Positions 47,790-50,458 of a stretch of 50,458 bases of DNA are shown here, piece by piece. The notes under the pieces are model-generated. The model was not told where the DNA came from, searched no databases, and saw nothing but the letters and a program-made list of their open reading frames with translations. The DNA lies in the NCBI GenBank assembly GCA_003152075.1, contig PLZG01000020.1, positions 1 to 50,458 of the forward strand, read 5' to 3'. Within the stretch, counting starts at the first letter, position 1; every line of letters starts with the position of its first letter. The position numbers and the translations under genes were made by a program. The DNA is from a candidate division FCPU426 bacterium. GTDB taxonomy: Bacteria; Oederibacteriota; Muellerivitia; Muellerivitales; Muellerivitaceae.

Positions 47790-49070
47790 ATGAATCAAGG
47801 GACACTTACCAGCAGAACCGGGCAGGCGCAGTTCGATCTCAAGGAAATCATCGCGGGAGAATGGGTCGAGGCGCATTTCCAGCCGATCGTCTCCCTCAAA
47901 CGCCGAGGCATCGTGGGGCTGGAAGGGCTCATCCGCGGACTCTATCCCAAAAGCCGCGACTTGATTTCCCCCATGGATCTTTTTCACCAGGCCGCCATCC
48001 AGGGTTTGGAACTGGAACTGGACCGGCTCTGCCGCAAGAGAATCATGGACGATTTCCGGCTTCTCCACGCCCATGAGCCCGAATTGATCCTCACGATCAA
48101 TCTGGACGCCTCCGCCCTGACCCAGGGAGTGGTGGGCTCGGGCTATTTACGGACGCAGGTTTTTGAGATGGGGTTAAAGCCCGAGAACATCGCCATTGAG
48201 ATCATCGAGTCCGACATAGAGGACCTGAAGGAACTCCAAAGGTTTGTCCAGCTCTACCGCAGTTACGGATTCCTCATCGCTCTGGACGACGTGGGGGCCG
48301 GGCATTCCAACCTGAACCGCATTCCCCTCATTAAACCCGACATTCTCAAGATCGACCGGTTCCTCGTGCAGGACATCCAGGATGATTTCTACAAGCAGGA
48401 AGTCCTGAAATCCCTGGTGCAGATGGCCAGGCATTTGGGAACCCTCATCATTGCCGAGGGGGTAGAAACCCAGGAGGAGGCGGTCTGTCTCTTGGATATG
48501 GATGTGGACATGATCCAGGGCTTTTATTTTTCCCGCCCGAAGCGCCATGACGAGTTGGAATATGAGCCGGTTATAAAGCGGATTGACAGTTTGGGTGGGG
48601 CCTTCAAGCAGAATTTCCTGAAGAAGATCGGCGTGAAGCGCTTCAACATGAACCGTTATTACGCCACCATTATGGAAATACAGATGGAATTGAGCGTGAT
48701 GAAACCCAATTTCTTCGATTCCATCCTGAACCGCATGATCGGGGATTTCCCCCAGGTGGAGAGCGTTTATATCCTGGACGAGGCGGGAACCCAGATTTCC
48801 GAGAGCGTTTTCAACGACGATGGCAGGACCAAGCGCAATCCCATCCTCTTTAAGCCCTCCACGAAGGGGGCCAACCATACCATGAAGGATTACTATTATT
48901 TCCTCATGGAAGCGGGGTTGAGCAAGACCAGCTACGTGACCGAACCGTACCTTTCCATGACTTCCGGCACCAGTTGCGTGACCCTTTCGTCCGTCTTCAA
49001 GAACACGGACCAGAAAAGGTATGTCTTATGCCTGGATATCAACACCGAAGCCCTGGGTGAGGAACCATAA
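47790..49070 (+). CDS. EAL-domain c-di-GMP phosphodiesterase with YkuI-like C-terminal domain
   Basis: 426 residues. EAL domain (20-260): the signature is EGLIR (Glu45 to Arg49, with Gly in place of Ala), plus NLDAS, EIIES, LDDVGAGHSNL, ILKIDRF, IAEGVET and QGFYFSRP. All metal and catalytic residues are kept, so hydrolysis of c-di-GMP is likely. The C-terminal region (290-426, including VESVYILDEAGTQISESVF) resembles the PAS-like sensor domain of YkuI and may bind a signal. No membrane helix. AAGGAG precedes the ATG. Confidence 0.92.
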   Translation: MNQGTLTSRTGQAQFDLKEIIAGEWVEAHFQPIVSLKRRGIVGLEGLIRGLYPKSRDLISPMDLFHQAAIQGLELELDRLCRKRIMDDFRLLHAHEPELILTINLDASALTQGVVGSGYLRTQVFEMGLKPENIAIEIIESDIEDLKELQRFVQLYRSYGFLIALDDVGAGHSNLNRIPLIKPDILKIDRFLVQDIQDDFYKQEVLKSLVQMARHLGTLIIAEGVETQEEAVCLLDMDVDMIQGFYFSRPKRHDELEYEPVIKRIDSLGGAFKQNFLKKIGVKRFNMNRYYATIMEIQMELSVMKPNFFDSILNRMIGDFPQVESVYILDEAGTQISESVFNDDGRTKRNPILFKPSTKGANHTMKDYYYFLMEAGLSKTSYVTEPYLSMTSGTSCVTLSSVFKNTDQKRYVLCLDINTEALGEEP

Positions 49071-49203
49071 AAGCAATTATGAATCCTGAATTTTTAATTA
49101 AATTTAAACACCCATCATTCAAAATTAATAGTTGGATTAAGCCGGTAGGAGTTCGATCAGGGTGACTTCGGGCGAGTGGCAGAACCTGATCGGCAAGGCC
49201 CAA

Positions 49204-49329
49204 TGGAGGAGTTCGGGAGGGGGCAATGGACAGTTCAACACACCCCTTGGAATCTCAGTAGATCAATTCAACAATCCCTATGTGACGGATAACGCCAACA
49301 ACCGGGCGCAAAAATTCGCGCCTAATTGA
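49204..49329 (+). pseudogene. 3' remnant of an NHL-repeat gene
   Basis: A 41-codon frame reads WRSSGGGNGQFNTPLGISVD then NPYVTDNANNRAQKFAPN and a stop: one good NHL unit. The frame is closed upstream by stops (around 49170-49195), and no start codon or ribosome site is present. It is the tail of a lost gene of the same general class as 27653-29221. The rest of 49071-49360 is featureless. Confidence 0.65.
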
Positions 49330-49360
49330 TCCACCGAAGGGGTTTTGCCTAGCGAATGGA

Positions 49361-50458
49361 CTAACGATCAGCAGAAGGCCTAAACCCCAGCTGGCGGAGG
49401 GTTTCGGCAAGCGGTTGGGGCGTGGATTTCGCCGAAAAAGTAAAGTCGGAGAATTCCGGTCGCTGGTAATAATTCTGGCGGAGAGACTCAAAAACGGGAG
49501 TTTCCTGCCCGCTGTCTTTCCCCATGGCTTCCCGTAACCTTTGATCGTCCAAATTCACGTCATAGGTTCTTTTCACAAAATCCAAGAGCTTCCAATTTTT
49601 TGTTTCCTCAGCCGACAATTCCGTGGATAAAGAAACGGAATAACGGGCGTCGGGTTCTTTTATTTTGAGATGCCCGCAAAGCGCGCTTCGGATCATCCGA
49701 ACGCCGTTGACCTTTCCGTTCCACGAATGACCCGCGATATGGGGGGTGGCGAAATCCAAATAGGGGAAGATTTCCGTATTGATATTCGGTTCGTGGTCCC
49801 AGGTGTCCAACACGGCGCCGCCCAGGTGGCCGTTGACCAGCAATTTTAACAGGGTCTTTTCATCCACGATTCCCCCGCGGGAAATGTTCATTAATACCGC
49901 GTTTTTTTTGATTCGGTTCAGCCGGTCCTCGTTGAAAAGCTGATGGGTGGCATCGGGTCCCTTTTTTTCATAGGGGACATGGAGGGTGATCACGTCACAA
50001 TCCAGGATTTCCTCCGGGGACACGAAGGAATGGGGTTGGCTGGAAGATTTTGCACCGCGCTCCAGGGGAGGATCGTTGAGGAAGGGCTCCATTCCCAAGG
50101 CCCTGGCCACCCGAGCGACTTGTTTTCCCACACAGCCGAATCCGACAATGCCAATCCGCCCGCCCTTGAGATTTACTTTTCCTTTTAAGGATAATTCCAG
50201 CAATACCCCCGTTATGTACTGGGATACGGAGACCGCGTTGCAGCCGGGGGCGGAGGAAAAGGCGATGCCTTGACCGGATAAGAAGGCCGTGTCCACATGG
50301 TTGAACCCAGCGGTGACGCTGCCCACGAATTGAACCTTGCTTTGCCCAAGTAGTTCCTGATTGACCTTCGTCACGGAACGCACGACCAAGGCGTCGGTTT
50401 TTTCGAGGATGTTTTTATCGATTTTACCGGGCGAATAGAGGTGGAGGTCGCCCAGATC
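49361..50458 (-). CDS. pdxB: Erythronate-4-phosphate dehydrogenase (5' end outside the window)
   Basis: At least 365 residues are visible; the frame runs open through the right edge (DLGDLHLYSPGKIDKNILEK before ALVVRSVTKV), so the start lies beyond 50458. It is a D-2-hydroxyacid dehydrogenase with NAD motif GIVGFGCVGKQVARVARALG and catalytic Arg (NISRGGIVDE), Glu (WDHEPNI) and His (TPHIAGHSWNG). The C-terminal extension, HSWNGKVNG loop and length are characteristic of PdxB, which oxidises 4-phosphoerythronate in pyridoxal phosphate synthesis. Confidence 0.9.
   Translation of the reverse strand, partial: DLGDLHLYSPGKIDKNILEKTDALVVRSVTKVNQELLGQSKVQFVGSVTAGFNHVDTAFLSGQGIAFSSAPGCNAVSVSQYITGVLLELSLKGKVNLKGGRIGIVGFGCVGKQVARVARALGMEPFLNDPPLERGAKSSSQPHSFVSPEEILDCDVITLHVPYEKKGPDATHQLFNEDRLNRIKKNAVLMNISRGGIVDEKTLLKLLVNGHLGGAVLDTWDHEPNINTEIFPYLDFATPHIAGHSWNGKVNGVRMIRSALCGHLKIKEPDARYSVSLSTELSAEETKNWKLLDFVKRTYDVNLDDQRLREAMGKDSGQETPVFESLRQNYYQRPEFSDFTFSAKSTPQPLAETLRQLGFRPSADR

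Overview
The window reads as a diderm (Gram-negative-type) bacterium. It has a periplasmic A2M/PBP1C pair, outer-membrane lipoproteins, an OmpA-like protein and a predicted outer-membrane barrel. The NHL-repeat protein (27653-29221) has a Thr/Pro linker followed by a 'WPDPFNPA' C-terminal module, a style I associate with uncultivated lineages such as FCPU426 or Elusimicrobiota-like groups. That placement is only an impression. No rRNA, tRNA, CRISPR array or phage module was seen.

Layout. 0.3-8.6 kb: an alpha-2-macroglobulin and pbpC operon. 9-21 kb: an accessory region. It holds a membrane-anchored ParB-like protein whose linkers contain in-frame palindromic repeats; a two-gene caspase-like protease/alpha-beta hydrolase cassette between two copies of a 72-bp G-rich repeat; an AT-rich membrane gene; a Fic protein; a broken partial copy of an ABC exporter; a VapBC pair; and the intact exporter. 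This region also holds several tandem arrays of small hairpins whose stems differ from copy to copy but stay complementary.

21-46 kb: an island of small envelope and stress proteins: BON, DUF2934, GlsB/YeaQ, coiled-coil, STAS, PLDc_N, two YceI-like, b561-like, DedA, NHL, DUF3494 ice-binding-like, LysM, OmpA, AI-2E, EndoIII-like, DUF4403, ElaB/DUF883-like, lmo0937-like, cupin and rhodanese. In its middle is a multi-HAMP hybrid histidine kinase followed by three overlapping REC-coiled-coil genes. Four genes of this island (DUF3494, a secreted coiled-coil protein, the kinase and the rhodanese) have a sigma-54-like GG-N10-GC promoter. Each of these lies 105-119 bp downstream of a tandem pair of ATCAAAATGAG / ATCATTTTGAT sites, which suggests one enhancer-controlled regulon. 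46-50.5 kb: a LivK-type binding protein, an EAL phosphodiesterase, an NHL remnant and the 3' part of pdxB.

The best candidates for undescribed biology are (1) the tandem covarying hairpin arrays, including one insertion whose empty site is preserved in a paralogue; (2) the caspase/hydrolase cassette with its flanking repeats; and (3) the sigma-54/tandem-site regulon. All functional statements are inferred from motifs read by eye; no database search was run.
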